This document shows positions 36,907 to 49,617 of a stretch of 64,000 nt of DNA, piece after piece. The translations under genes and the position numbers were made by a program. This DNA is from Macquaria australasica (lineage: Eukaryota > Chordata > Actinopteri > Centrarchiformes > Percichthyidae), in contig SEMN01001020.1 in the NCBI GenBank assembly GCA_005408345.1, forward strand, positions 60,772 through 124,771, written 5' to 3'. Below the pieces are notes generated by a model. That model ran no database searches, had not been told where the DNA came from, and saw nothing but the letters and a program-made list of their open reading frames with translations. The first letter of the stretch is position 1. Each line of letters starts with the position of its first letter.

Positions 36907-37690
36907 TTATTCTATATTTTTCTTATTGTCAACAATTCTCATTAAAAATACCAAAACCAACTATATGTTGGACCTCGCATGCACACTCACAAACCTCCAC
37001 CCTATATATACTGTATATAATTGGGGCTGGTGTACGGTCTGCAGCCCACGGCAACTTCATTTGGCCCCCTGTTGATGATTGGCTCGTTGGTCTTTGGTAG
37101 CTCTGAGCCAATCACTTCTGCGTCCTTTCAAAACACGGTGGCAACCAGTTCGCTGACATATTTTCAAATACTGGAGAAACGACGAAGCAAGTACAAGAAA
37201 ACAAACGTGTTATACAACTGCGACAGCCATTTTGAAAGCGACATCACATGTGGCTTTTCCTGCTTACGACAATGCAGAGGAGATGGCACACAATTTGTCT
37301 GAGGCACCTTGCTGAGCCTTTTAGTCTGTTTATCAATACTTTGACTTCCTGTCTGCGGCTCTCTGCTCAAAGTCCATTGTTTCCTACTGAAGTTGTAACA
37401 CTTCACAAAGTTATAGTTTTATGTTTAAAAAAAGGCTCAGTAATTTCCTCAAACAGCTGCTCACTGTAGTTTTTATCAAACAATTTGTTGGGGACTATTT
37501 TCAGCAGTGGATGAATCCACATTTGGTGCTGTAGTGAGTATTTGGGGCAGCAGGACGGTGTATGTGGGACTGAGTCCAAATAAACTCCAGTGTGTGTGTT
37601 GATGGTGATGAAGGAACAGCAGTGAGGCTCACTGATGTGTTTTTAATAGAAATATAAGATATATCAGACATGTCATTAACATCACACTTC
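36907..37690 (+). repeat. Family A repeat, copy 2
   Basis: Continuous copy in which the 5' (GGCCCCCTGTTGATGATTGG), middle (CTGCGGCTCTCTGCTCAAAG) and 3' (TTGTTGGGGACTATTTTCAG, GACTGAGTCCAAATAAACTC) blocks are directly joined. It lacks the 518-bp insert of copy 1. The end is blurred by a deletion relative to copies 1 and 3 after TGTTTTTAATAG. Confidence 0.7.
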
Positions 37691-39399
37691 AGCTGACAGG
37701 ACTTTCATATCACAACCATTTATTATCAATCAGGACTCTGCAGCTGCTGCTATCATCCTAAAATGAACCATAAAATAATGCTACACTTTGCAGGTGGTTA
37801 AAAATAAAAAACTGCATTAAACAGCCAAGGTGAGTTTCCAGTCCTCAGAAATCAACTCAAAATGTGTCTCAGAGGTGCAGAGAAGCTGCTGAGTCAGTTT
37901 TAATAAAAATTAATCTTTCATCTTATTACAAAAAAAAAGCACAAGGTGAGGTAGGTAATGTGGGAGGTTTTTTTTTTTTTATTCCTGTGTTGATGAGACG
38001 GTAGAAGAGATGCTGCCAAACGGCTCAGTTTATAGCTTCATGTCCCCTCTGGATGCTGTTTTCCTCTCTGAACGCTCCACTAGCTCAGTGCCAAGATAAA
38101 TCACCCTCATCTCGACCATGTATAGGTTTAAATTAGCTTTTTCTAAAACCTCACAGTGTAGCTTTAAACATTTATTGACAATAGCAACCCGGCCCGACTT
38201 GGCGTGCTGCGGGGCTTTTCTGTGAGTAGATACATCCGTTGATGAATTCAGGCCATTTTCACTCCAGGACGGCAACTGTTACACTGCAGCTCAATGTCCG
38301 CCGAGTGTTTTCTCATCTGGTTTTCAGCATTAAGGGGAGATTGATGGATCTATTTTCTCTTTGCATCGCCTGTCTGGGAAGTGTAAAGACTATCTGTCGG
38401 GAGTGAGAGCTGTCTCCTGCTACAGTAGACTCCACTCAATAGGAGGGGAGGAAATGACTGTTCGGCCTCCAAAAGTACACCTTGGAGTAGATGAACTCGG
38501 GCAAGTCATTATGTCATCGATCCCTGGAGCATTTAACCAGCAGGCAGAATTCACTACAGTCCAGACTCTCCCATTGATCACACCGGCCTGTGGTTACATA
38601 AGGTGACAAATTGAACGGCGTGCACGCTGCGACCGAGGCGCCCTCCGGTCTGGAACGGTGGACAGACATTCAGGTTGTTTCTCTTCCCCTTCACATGCAC
38701 AGACGTCAGGGACAGTTTGGATTAGATATCTGAGATAATATGGTTTTAGTTACTCGCTGGTAGAAATACATATCAGGTCAAGCTGGGAGTCCTGTGCACA
38801 GAGGTTTCAAACCAAACCACTGACAGTAATTAAGGGAAAAAAACATGCATTAAGCAGGGCAGGCCTCAGCAGTTTTGGGGCCTGAGGTTGGATTTAGCTT
38901 CAGGGGCCCCCTCCTCTATTTGAACCCAAACATTAGCTCAATTTTGGGAGTTAACCTTGTGTCTAGCTATTTAGTGGACACTTAGTTCACCTCATAGTGA
39001 GCAGTTGCAATTGAGATTTCAAACACTTCTAAATCATCATTTTGCGCCATCACTTACAGATGTAGTTGCCACGGACACTACTTTTTTCGGTTGTGGAAAT
39101 TTTTGAGGACACCATGTAGTGGATACATTTGACACAAAAATCAGACACAATATAGTAAATAGTATGTAACACAGCCAAGTAATGAAATTTTAAATTGTCA
39201 CGATGGGAAAATGTGAGAACATGAGACATGAGATAAAATACCCTGATTTATCCTTTAAAGCAGACTCCATAAAGCTGACTGTAATTACAAATAACTAGCT
39301 GAATGAATAAATAAGCTGATTGTTTCTTCAAAGTAAAATAACTTTTATAAACCAACACTAACAAACCCAACCATGTTACTACATTGACCATTAAACCTT
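37691..39399. other. Non-coding stretch
   Basis: T-run at 37968-37980. The block at about 38040-38620 is repeat-free and may include conserved sequence. About 38880-38920 has a GGGGCC-type repeat phrase. No gene seen. Confidence 0.4.
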
Positions 39400-39660
39400 T
39401 GCATATTTTGTAACATGTTAATTATTAGCACATTAGCATTCTAGTTGTACACATATCTACAGTCTAACATGTTTAACAGTAGCAGTGTGAACATGCACAT
39501 TAGCAAGCTAACTAGCTAACATGCCAGATATTACATACTAAACATTAGCATGTTGGATGCTATCCTCAGAATACTTACGTGCTAAAATGCTTAATTTTAC
39601 AGGCTAAACGTCAGCATGATAACAGTTAGCATGTATACATGCTAAACATCCCTGTTAACA
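39400..39660 (+). repeat. Family D-related GCTAACATG-rich fragment
   Basis: Repeated words such as CATTAGCAAGCTAACTAGCT, ACTAAACATTAGCATGTTGG and AGTTAGCATGTATACATGCT resemble the 3' part of family D, here expanded and diverged. Confidence 0.5.
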
Positions 39661-39834
39661 TGTGACTTGTTGGATTATAAAACGCCTAAATGCATTAGCA
39701 ATAACAAAGCAGAAAACATACAAGTACAGCAGTGTGTAGCCCTAAAATGGCCATGTGACACTTGGCCACTTGGGGGGCAGCAGAAACAAGTTGAGAACAC
39801 AACACTGAGATATGATCACCTTTTAAGTTGAGAC

Positions 39835-40125
39835 AGCAAACTTGTTAGCAAATATTTGCCTTTTTTACACGTCCAGCAGTTACGTAACACTTTGTTTTTG
39901 GCCACCTGGCAAATGTAAGTCCAATATTTTCCCTCTTTTTTTTAGCTCTGGTTTGGTCTCCACCAACTCTTGAGCCAAATAACTACTTTGTGTAACTTGG
40001 TCTTGGTTTGGTGCTGGGCAGGTAGAGTACAGCAGGTTTTTAGAGGTTTTGCCTGCTGCAACCAAAAACGGAGCTGATGAGAGTGGTGAAGCTGAACCAA
40101 AACTGTAGAATTTCAGGGGAACTAC
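39835..40125 (+). repeat. Family C repeat, third copy
   Basis: CACGTCCAGCAGTTACGTAA, TTAGCTCTGGTTTGGTCTCC and GGAGCTGATGAGAGTGGTGA align with 30.74-30.98 kb. Confidence 0.6.
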
Positions 40126-41579
40126 AGTCGGGTTATACTTCTCTGTGGGTTCGTCACTACCAGTGGCCCCAATTCACTTACAAGTAGTCGTTAATTGTTA
40201 ATATAGAAGTATTGATTATAGCCACAGATTGCTAGTACAATAATAAGTAACTTTAATATGGACGTGTAATATATGTATTGATACATTAGACCCTCATCTT
40301 TTGGGTTATGGTGTCAGATTCAAAAAGAACGCTCTTAAATAATCCTGGAACAATGCACAGCCAAGTAGACGCTGAAACAACTGAAACCTTAAAAATATGA
40401 CGTCTCCAGAGGGGGTTTGGTGTTAAACCATAACAAGACCTTTCCTCTGGTGCCACACTCAGGACAAAGTTTTTTTTTTTTTTTTGCCCTATATAAGGCA
40501 GAGTTTTCTCTGCACTTTTCATCCATCTAATGATTTGTTTTCTGGTGTGCGATGAACATTACAGTCTCACCTGCAGCTCATTTTGGTCCGACCATTCTCC
40601 GGCTTGGCTGGAAACCTCTGAACACAGGACTCAAACTATGCTTTTTAAACTCTCAGCTGGTTTAATGTTCAGGCCTCTCTGTTGCAGTGCTCAGAACATC
40701 CTGGGGCGTGTCAATGAATCCAGCCCTGCTTCCCCAGGTGGACCATCCAGGTTCCTGTTCCTGCAGCGAGGCAGCAGTGGCTTCTTGGTTGTACGGAGAG
40801 GCAGTCAAACTGCTGCGTTTTCTGGGCTTTCAGTGCTGTTTCCTGTACAGGTTTATATCAATAAAGGATGGATTCTGCCTGCAGTTTGATACAAAAATCA
40901 GAGATGCTCGTTTCCCAGGCTGCTTTGTCTATGTAGAGGTCTCTCCCCCTGCCGCGGGACAAGTCGTGTTCAGAGACTCTGCTTCTGTTTGAATGGCAGA
41001 TTTACTACCGCTGCTGCATGCACACAAAGAGGACTGTTGCTTTGACTTGTGTCTATATTTAGCCGTGCTCTTACCTAACAGATTGGGGATTTCAGAGGAT
41101 ATAAATGGATAATTGGGTTGTTTGATCTCCCAGACTGTGACACTTAAGTCATCTTTAGGATTGTTATCTCAGGGCTGAAGCTTCCGGTCACTGATTGATT
41201 GATTTGGGGAGAGATTTTATTGTTTTTTCAGGCTGATGAGCTTGGTTATTACTGATTTACAACATCATAGTGAACAGGAGCTGAGAAACATATCATCTCC
41301 TAAATCCTGCTGCCTGGTAAAAAAGGTTCAAAGTACAGTAAGATCTTGTGTTTGTGGTGGTCAAGCTGGACTTTTGGAAAATAACTGGAGGATATCTTTG
41401 AAGCCTTTGTTGGAGGCGGAAATCATATTTTATAACGATAACGTGGTTAATTTATTACCTGAATGTAGAATCTGTGCAGCAGCAATCTCAAGCTGCAGCG
41501 GATCAGTTGGTGCTGTGTGAAGGGATATTTGAGAGGAAACTGTTTGGTATTTTCTTCTCTTTTTTGCGTGTATCTCTTC
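40126..41579. other. Non-coding stretch
   Basis: T-run near 40468-40484. Frames of 119 and 101 codons (40530-40889, 40687-40992) overlap in different phases and match nothing recognised. Confidence 0.4.
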
Positions 41580-41710
41580 CCCGCAGACGATTCGATTCGA
41601 AGTACAAACTCCAAGATCAGATACAAAAACAATACAGATACATTTGTAATGATACGATACACTCAAAGCAGATCAATACGATTCGATTCAGCCACATGGG
41701 GAGTCATTTG
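41580..41710. repeat. ATACGATTCGATTC-type repeat fragment
   Basis: Recurring CGATTCGATTC and GATACGATACAC words mark a dispersed fish repeat fragment of uncertain class. Confidence 0.35.
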
Positions 41711-41924
41711 ATATTTTATTTCTTTTTAATAAGTGTCACTAAAAATCAATTATTTCCTCAATTTATATTTTAAATACTGAATCAGAAATACTCCAGAAAA
41801 TAATGTTATCTGCTAAACAGTAAAAATGGATGGTAACACACTGGATAACTTTTTGGGCAGTCCGTAGGGAGTGTTTCACTGAAATGATGCTGACAGAGTA
41901 TTGTTACCTCAGTTCCTGGTAGGA

Positions 41925-42050
41925 CTGCCACCTTCAATGTGGAACAATAAGGGACACCTTGCCAGCGGCCTCATGCCCAGGGGACACAAATCAAGTGTGG
42001 GGTCTGGGGGTCCTCCCCCATGAGATTTTGAGCGTCACGATTCATTTCCT
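41925..42050. repeat. Probable interspersed repeat fragment
   Basis: Holds GGGTCTGGGGGTCCTCCCCCATG with a small inverted repeat, a texture recalled from fish DNA transposon relics. No partner in the window. Confidence 0.3.
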
Positions 42051-42324
42051 GCATTCTGGTGAATTTTTATGCACCAATTTGTGCTTTTTATGCATCAGTT
42101 TCAAAGCCCTCTCTGCTACTCTCGACATGAATGTAAAGGAAATAGAGTCAATAATCAATTATATCAGGGATTAAAACATCAGATCATAGACATGGGCAAA
42201 ATGTTTGGTCAAATTCGGATTTAATACTTCTCTGCTATGTCTGGTGAAACTCTTTCTTTGAAACGGTTGTATTATTTCTCATGTCATTCCAAGCATGTGA
42301 AACCGTAGTGTATGCATTAGAGCA

Positions 42325-42440
42325 GTCTTTCCCAAACTTAGGGTCGCGACCCAAAATGGGTCACGGACCCGTTTTTATTGGGTCACCAATTGGAGTAAAA
42401 TTCATATTTTGCAAATTCATATGCTGGTCTATTCAGCTCA
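42325..42440 (+). mobile_element. hAT-like transposon end fragment
   Basis: CAGTCTTTCCCAAACTTAGG followed by GTCGCGACCC and ATGGGTCACGGACCC matches the terminal region typical of vertebrate hAT/Charlie-like non-autonomous elements. The opposite end and transposase are absent. Confidence 0.5.
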
Positions 42441-43554
42441 GATGCTGGATCTGGACCTGAAAACGTGTTCGCTCTTTCCCTCTCCCTGATTGCGCCCCCC
42501 CGTCTCTGACTCTCTGGCTCGTCCCTGATGTGGATTAGACAGCAAAGAGCATTTATTCAACATTGCTTTCATGGTGGAGTTAATGTGTGTGTTACGTTTG
42601 TATTAACCTAGTTAATGTGTGTATGTGTGTTAGTTTCCATACTGCACAAATGTGAGAAATTCTGTGTGTGTGTGTGTATGACTAGTGTGGTGGTGACAAG
42701 TGAGAGTGGTGATTTTTAATAATAATATCTTCTCTGTCTCGTTCAAGGCGTTCATGGTTTGTTATGTTCTTTAGCAGTAGTTTATAAATGTAGATGTTTT
42801 GGCAGTTCATGATTTAGGTCGGATCTGTGGTTTTATTTCAATGTGATGAATCTCTGACTCAAAATCCATTTACAACCACATCACACAGTCCTCATCAGCA
42901 GATGGAGTTTGCTCAGTTGTCATGGAGATGTACAGTACCTGTTTACTTGTTGTTACGGTTTCATCCAAAGCACTTTAAGGACTTCTCGTTTGCGTTACCA
43001 TTTAAATGATTGATCAGTTATCAGATTATTGGTCGACTGATCATTTCAGCCCCTCGCAAGCAGACCTTAACTGTAAACTGTGCTGAAAAGCTGCTTCTTG
43101 TAGCAGGACACTGAACTTTGTAATGCATGGGAGAATAAAATCAGATCAACTGAACTAATCATTTAAAATCTCTGTATTTTTCTTGTTTAAGTCTATAAAA
43201 TATGGAGCCTACATGAACACTGAAACAGGTTTTTCATACGTAATCATTCCTCCTGTGAGATTTCTCCATGTGCTTCCAGTGGAAGTGATGGGGGACAAAA
43301 TCCAGTCCTCCTGTGCAAAAATGTATTCACAACGTTTTTCTCAAGCTAACATGACGCCTCAGCAGTCTGACAGAGTTTGACAAATCAAATGGATATCTTT
43401 CAAGGTTACAGGCTCTTTAGTATTACATTCCCTCTTTGTGTTTTCCCCAGACAGTGTTTACTTGTTGAGCTGCAGTGGAGAGACATTAACACAAAGAGCG
43501 AATTTCGTGCTAAAAACACTATAACTGTAAAGGGCTGATGGTGCTTGCTGATGG
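42441..43554. other. Non-coding stretch
   Basis: GT-rich patches at about 42590-42690. No gene or partnered repeat. Confidence 0.4.
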
Positions 43555-43690
43555 TGGGAACTGTTGGGTCTCTGTAAATAATATTATAAAGAGTATGGTG
43601 TAGACCTGCTCTATATAAAAAGTGCCCTGAGATAACTGCTATGAGTTGGCGCTATATAAATAAGTAAAAATTGAATTGAGTTGTAACTGT
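43555..43690 (+). mobile_element. Non-LTR retroelement 3' tail
   Basis: GTTGGGTCTCTGTAAATAAT, CTGCTCTATATAAAAAGTGC and TTGGCGCTATATAAATAAGT, ending in TTGAATTGAGTTG. This is a LINE/SINE tail commonly seen in teleosts, truncated at its 5' side. Confidence 0.6.
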
Positions 43691-43784
43691 AAAAATATCC
43701 TCTGAACTTGAATAACTTAATCTGCTGAAGCCCCATATTAGAACAGAAAAAGGACTGTGGATTTTGTCCTCCATCACTTAATAC

Positions 43785-44350
43785 TCTTTCAGAACTGAAT
43801 TCGGATGGTCAAACAGCTTCGGAAACCCCCTCCCCCACACCACACACCTTTCCGACATCGGATTTGGGGGGTTAGTGTCCAACAATTTCTGTGACTTTCT
43901 AAAACCAACAATCCAGCGTTCACACTCTCTTCCCGCAGTGCTTGGTCAGCTGTACAGGGATGACAAAGCAAGCTGAACTCGAACTTCTCTCTAGCTCTCT
44001 TTTTTTATTTGTTACACAACTATCTGTGGCTCTTTTTCATGTAAACAACCAAGTGAGCATTATCACCGACCATGTCGTATCAGCTAGTTCTGATCGAGTT
44101 TACCTCGGCCCTTAGTGATGTGTAAAAGTAGCTTCTAGGAGGCTGGAGATCTTGATACCAACACAGTTTGAGTAAGTTTGAGTAAATGTTTTACCGTTCA
44201 CCTTCATTTTCTTTTCCAAATAAGTTTGACTAAACTATTTGTTTGTTTTCAACCTGTCTGATCATCTGACTGCTGACTACATTGAAAGCACTTTAGGAGG
44301 ATGTCTGTTAATGTCCAGTCTGAACAGGAGGAAGCCTGTTTCAGTGTCCA
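43785..44350 (-). mobile_element. Family E element, copy 2 (inverted)
   Basis: Complementary to 27540-28380, with matching blocks CACACACCTTTCCGACATCG, TTTTACCGTTCACCTTCATT, GTCTGATCATCTGACTGCTG and CCAGTCTGAAC at the right end. Shorter than copy 1 through internal loss. Confidence 0.65.
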
Positions 44351-47300
44351 TACTGGCTCCTCACTATTGTTTTAAGACAGACTTTGTGAACCTATACTTT
44401 AAGTAATAATGCATAATTTAGTAGAGCAGATTTTTAATCGATCAGATCATCAAAAGCCAGGTGATGTGCTGGAAACCTGGAGTTTTGGGGGCCACTGTGG
44501 GTCTGGGGCCCCTGGGCTGTTGCCTATTTTGCCTGGTTGGTAATCCAGCCTTGCTGACGGCCATGCATTTAGAATGTGTGTTCATTCTGGCTAGTGAATT
44601 TCGCAACATGAATGACTTCAATTGTGAAGACAGAGGATAAAATAAAATGATTGTCAATGGGAAAATCCTGTTTCATAGTATCATAAGCTGCTGTGCAGTG
44701 TTTTGGCGTCTAATAAGCCTTAAAACTCATGGATGTATTACTCAACCCGGACTTCCTGGATTGTATTTCATCTTCTCACTGGTACCAGAATCAGCACTCC
44801 CACACCAACCCAGAACAGTTACTGGTCAGCCTGAGAACTCTTATTCCACCTGCCAGTTACTCATTTTTAACCACAGTCTTCTGTCATTGGTCAGTTGGAG
44901 CTTCCCAGTGTAAACCTTCCACTGAGGAATAATTTAGACTGAAGCACTCTCCTCTGAGTCTGAATGTCATCAGGTTGAGTGCCATCAGTGTGAAGGCTGC
45001 GGTGGAGACGGACCAGCGCTGAGAAAAGTGCTGCCAGTTGGCCTGCTGATCAGTGCTTTTAAAAAGCTTTCATGTCCAGACGCATGTTTATGCAGTCCTG
45101 CATCACTGAAACATCCACAGCTGAGCGCACTCTTAAAAGCTCTACTTGAGACCAAAATACATCCATAAAATAAGCTATTATTCTCGAAGGAAGAGCTCTC
45201 TGGACAACTCCAGTTGTAGTAGTAGTTTCACTCACCTAGAGCCATGAGATGTTTTATTTTACTTTATTGCACAAGATATAAAAGATGAGCTGAGATTAAA
45301 GCTTTAAAGTGGAGGTATTTGTCCCGATAATGGCTCCAATTGTTCGACAGACGCCTGCTGTGCATGGCAATGACATTTGGCCGAGCAGTAATGAGCAGAG
45401 CTAACGGAGCAGCGTTCCGTTCGGCAGGACGGCACCAGTCACAACAGCCCAGTCTTAATTTTCCTCTAATCTTCCTCCCTCACCTTGGCTCCCAGCTCTA
45501 ATCACTGCACTAGGAGGAAGCCAGCGTTTAAATGAAGCAGCTTACTGGGTGATTAGGAAAAGGTAAATTATTCATTACAGAATGTGTAATCATAGAGCAG
45601 CCTTTGGTGGAGGATGAGGGAATTCATGGCCTGCTCTCCCGGAGCGAGACCACACCCCTCCCTACGCCACTGACGGCAGCCACGAGGAACCTGAGAGATG
45701 AAAGGAGCCACAGAGAGGTTAGGAAGCTGTGGCAAATCCACAGGTAATAAACTACAGGCCTGAAAGCAGCTCGTTAGCTGCAGCTGTGAACTGTTCCTCA
45801 CATCAGGATTTTCTCTGTTAATGATGCAAAGCCAGACTAGCATGTTCAGTTTTCACTGTGGTATTTTAGTCTTGAAAACATCCTCTGAGACTCGATTGAT
45901 CCCAGCAGCTCGCAGTGGGGAGTCTTTAGTTCGGTTTCTTAAGGCTATGGTCAGTACCCCATTGGTGGTCACTTTGTATGCAGACGGGGTCAGACAGAGA
46001 GATTTCGGAGGGCAGTTTCTTTGTGGCGAATGTTTTTCAGACCCAATAGGTCAGTGAAGTGCAAGAAGCTGCTGTCAGACTCAGGTGTGGTCCAGAAAAC
46101 TCTCTGATTCACCTAAAACTCTGGTCTGGTGGTTGCATCTCAGATTCCCCAGGGGTCCAAACCAGCTGTGAAATCCAAAGGCTTACTAGTAGTTGGGTAA
46201 AGTTATTGGCTGAGCGTCATCTGTCACAGCACAGGTATGACTCTCTTATGAAAGTGAAGCATGTTGTTTGAAAATAAGTCCAGTTTGGCTTCAGTCCCAC
46301 CTTTGTGTGGCTCGTCTAAGTAGGATTTTGAGTGCAGCATCGTTGTTTTCCACAGTAGAAGCCACAGGGCAGCAACAGTCTTGGTGGCTTGGCACACCTG
46401 AATAAGAACAGGATGCGAACATGCACGGGTGCTGTTTGGTCTTTTTATGTTGTCGTTTCTTTTATACTTGTTTGGTTATAGGTATAATGAGAATGTGTTT
46501 TTCTTTGCTGTTTGGAGCCCACATCCTGACAGGAATTTGGGCAAAACCTGTCACCTTGTTTGAGTGTGCACATCAGCTCCTCTGCCAGCTTTGGGAAACC
46601 AATAACACTGTTCTCAGCATAGATCTGAGGGGTGTTTAATGAAGCAAGATGACCAGTTTAACATTTTAAACCGCTAACTCTGATTTAAGGAAACTCATCC
46701 CCCCAGACTAGGCTGGTCCTAGCCTGGCTCGTTTTCAGGTGACCAGTCAGGGTTCTAGTTTTAACTTCCAAGTCGTCTCAAGTCATGTTGCATCTTATAC
46801 TTGTACATTAACTCTCAGCACTTATGATGCAAAATAATTGAGGTATTTCGAAACTTTGTGTTTATTGGCAAATGTATCATAGATAAACCTCCAATGAAGT
46901 AGTGCACATGAAGCATCTGGAACCATCTCCCACACAGTGAATGAGACCGTCCCAAACAGGGCTGAAGGTCCTGGTCCACACAGCACCTTCTTTGCCCTGT
47001 GCTTTGCCTCTCAGGCTGCATTAAGGCTGCTCTGATCCTCTGACCTGTGGCAGTAGAGGATATCGCTCTTTTTACTGAAGATGCAAATGCATCAAAATCT
47101 TCTGAGTGTGAAAGTTCATTTTTGACCCAGCCCTAAAAAGTGCCACTAGTTGAATTAAATGAAAAATCAAGGCCAGTAAAAGAAATGGGAAAAGTCTCGG
47201 AGCAGTTGGAGTGCCCTTGAGCAAAGCACTGAACCCCCAGGAGTGTGTTACAGCTGCTCAGTGTTCATCAGTGGAGGACTGGCTGTATCTGGCAGCTTCC

Positions 47301-47599
47301 ACTGTGACTGTGTGTATCTGTACGAATGTGAAACAGAATGTCCTGAGTCAGTGTTTCTGGAAAAGATTAAAAAAGTATCAGCCACCACAGAGCCAAGGAG
47401 AACAAAAAAATAAGTCGGAGGAAGTCATTAATCAGCCTGAATGGTTCCTGCTTCTCTACTGGAAATAACCTTGTCTTGTAAGTGACTGCTATCTGCTTCG
47501 GTTTATCAGCAGAGGTTAAGTGCACGCTCGCCATCTGCGACTTTCCATCATGAACCAATAATAAAAGCTCAAAAAGCTCCGTGCTCCAAGATCACCCAA
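44351..47599. other. Non-coding stretch
   Basis: About 44500-44560 has GGGGCC-rich repeat-like sequence. About 45320-45600 is repeat-free with TAATGAG, CTCTAATC and ATTCATTACAG words and may be conserved. At about 47210-47245, a TGCCCTTGAGCAAAGCACTG phrase resembles the body of the SINE at 19.4 kb. No gene recognised. Confidence 0.4.
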
Positions 47600-47830
47600 A
47601 GTCAGCGGTGTTGTTTTAGCCTAATGGGCCGGTGAGCGCAAGAATAATTACTTAAAGCCCAGGAGGTTCTGCATGAGGAAAGCTAGATAAATGTGAGGCT
47701 GTTTCTAGTTTTACTTACCCTGAGCAACAAGCCGAAGGCCTGGCCTAAATACCAAATGTTTGTAATGGGGTAATAATTCATGACAAAAATAGTTTTGCTC
47801 TCTCGCCGAGTTTATTTTGCCTGCTAACAC
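47600..47830. other. Candidate conserved non-coding element
   Basis: Repeat-free block rich in homeodomain- and MADS-like AT words (GAATAATTACTTAAAG, CCTAAATACCAAATG, GGTAATAATTCATGAC) and lacking any coding frame. Judged only on texture, so the call is tentative. Confidence 0.25.
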
Positions 47831-48619
47831 GTAGCAGAGAAATGGGACATTTTAAAAGTGGAAGTGTTGTAATGAGAGGTATTAGTACACTTCAGCCAGG
47901 ATCGTTAGGCTGTTTTCATGGATTATTAGCAGAAAATAAAATGGAGGAAGAGTGGCGGGTAAACACTGGTAATGTAATCATATATAATGACTACAGATAT
48001 GATTCAGCTGGGACTAAAAGTGCAGTCAGAGCTCATTAAGCTCGATGGCTGGGCTCGTTTTTTGTGTTTTTATTGTATTTCCAGCATGTCGAGTGTAGAT
48101 GTAGAGTCTCGTGTTTGTTCTTCAGTCTTTGATGAGTTTCTGATCTTCCTCTCTTACAACATCGACTCAAATCACAAAGCAGTCTGTCGCTGCCTCACCA
48201 ACACCGCCTTTGTTTTACTCCTCAAACACACTGCAGCGTCTCCGAGAGGAATGAATCTGCAGCAGCTGAGGAGTTTTGAATTTCCGTCATGGAGCAGCCA
48301 AAGTTGCTTTAACTCCTCTCACATTGCTGTTAGAGGAGGAGTAAAGCTGATCCAATACCTCAGGGCCTGAAGCCTGCTGCTACAAAGAGCCCATTGAGTC
48401 AGCTCATTAATTCACAACCTTAAAGGCCACGACTGGTAGTAGAAAGTAGTCAAGTCAAGTAAGTGGACGAGTGCACGAAAATAATATTGGAGCATCTGTG
48501 AATCCTTCCCTGCAGTATATCTTGGTGAGTGGTCTTAACACTGCATGGAAATTGTCTCTTTAAATTAGGACATTCTAACTGCACATGTTCACTCAAGCAA
48601 CCACTGCCCTGCATTATAG

Positions 48620-48800
48620 CGAAAGGAATGATTCATTTATATGTGACGTTATATATGGAGTTTAGAAATGGCTGGATAAACCTGAATCTGGCCGCAGAAA
48701 TCATCATTCAGTTAGAAAGTACATCATAATTGTTTACTGCCTGCTTGTTGTGGACTATTATTATTTTTCTGAGGAAAATCATTAATGGATGAATTGCATT
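48620..48800 (+). repeat. Local duplication, copy 1
   Basis: Aligns in order with 49618-49795. Shared words are GAAATGGCTGG, AATCTGGCC, ATCATCATTCAGTT (ATCATTATTCAGTT in copy 2) and TGAGGAAAATCAT. Copies lie about 1 kb apart in the same orientation. Confidence 0.6.
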
Positions 48801-48929
48801 GGTTAAAGAGGAACTCAAATCTGTTACTTAAACCACAATGTAAAAATGCTTTGTTATAAGTAATAAGTCCTCCAGTCAAAAATGAACAGAAAATCTAATT
48901 AAATAAATATTTGCAGTAAAATGTGCTCA

Positions 48930-48985
48930 ATATCAGAAGTAAAAGTACTTAAGAGTAGAGTAAGTTTCATTACTTAACAAAAACT
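48930..48985 (-). repeat. Family G fragment
   Basis: AGTAAAAGTACTTAAGAGTA and the following bases match the family G core. Confidence 0.45.
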
Positions 48986-49019
48986 TTGCATGTCCAGTTT
49001 TCATGCTTTTAGATTAGTT

Positions 49020-49215
49020 AAATAAGGAAGAAGACATGAGGTAAAGAAAGAACAAGAATAACGGAATAAGCTAAAGAGAAAGGATAAAGGGAAGGGAATA
49101 AGATAAAGAGGAAGGAGGAATAAGATTAGGAGGATGAAACAAAGCAGTGACGGACAGCAGGGTGGCAGGAAGGAGGGAAAAAGGTAAAAAGTTAAGGACA
49201 AAGAAGGAAAAAGAT
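49020..49215. repeat. Polypurine tract
   Basis: Almost 200 bp of A and G with few pyrimidines on the plus strand. The 81-codon Leu/Ser/Pro-rich minus-strand frame is a by-product. Confidence 0.85.
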
Positions 49216-49617
49216 GATATTTGTGATATTTTTGAATTAATCTCATATTGAATGAAGCCAGGATTTAAAAAATACTAAGGTCATGACTTCAGATTCCACC
49301 AACAGCCCAAAAAGACTAAAAGCAGTCAAATGTAAATATGCTGAGTCTAAAAATACCGGAAATCAACCCAAAAATACCCACCATGTGTACGTCTTTAAAC
49401 GTAGAATGTAAACAGTTACTAAAAGCCTAAAATCCCCAGAGAAAATACAGATGACATGACCTCAGTTTCCTGAATGGTACCTACCAGCAGTAAGACAAAT
49501 GAGTGGAGTACAAGTACAATACTTGCCTCTCACATATGGAGGAAGAAAAGAAGAAACCTCAAAACTGCACTTCAGTTACTTTCTTTGAATAAATTCGTTA
49601 TTTTCCACCTCTGGTTA

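Noticed and set aside
40530..40992. Overlapping 119- and 101-codon frames
   Set aside because: Two phases open at once, no known motif, no signal for a gene.
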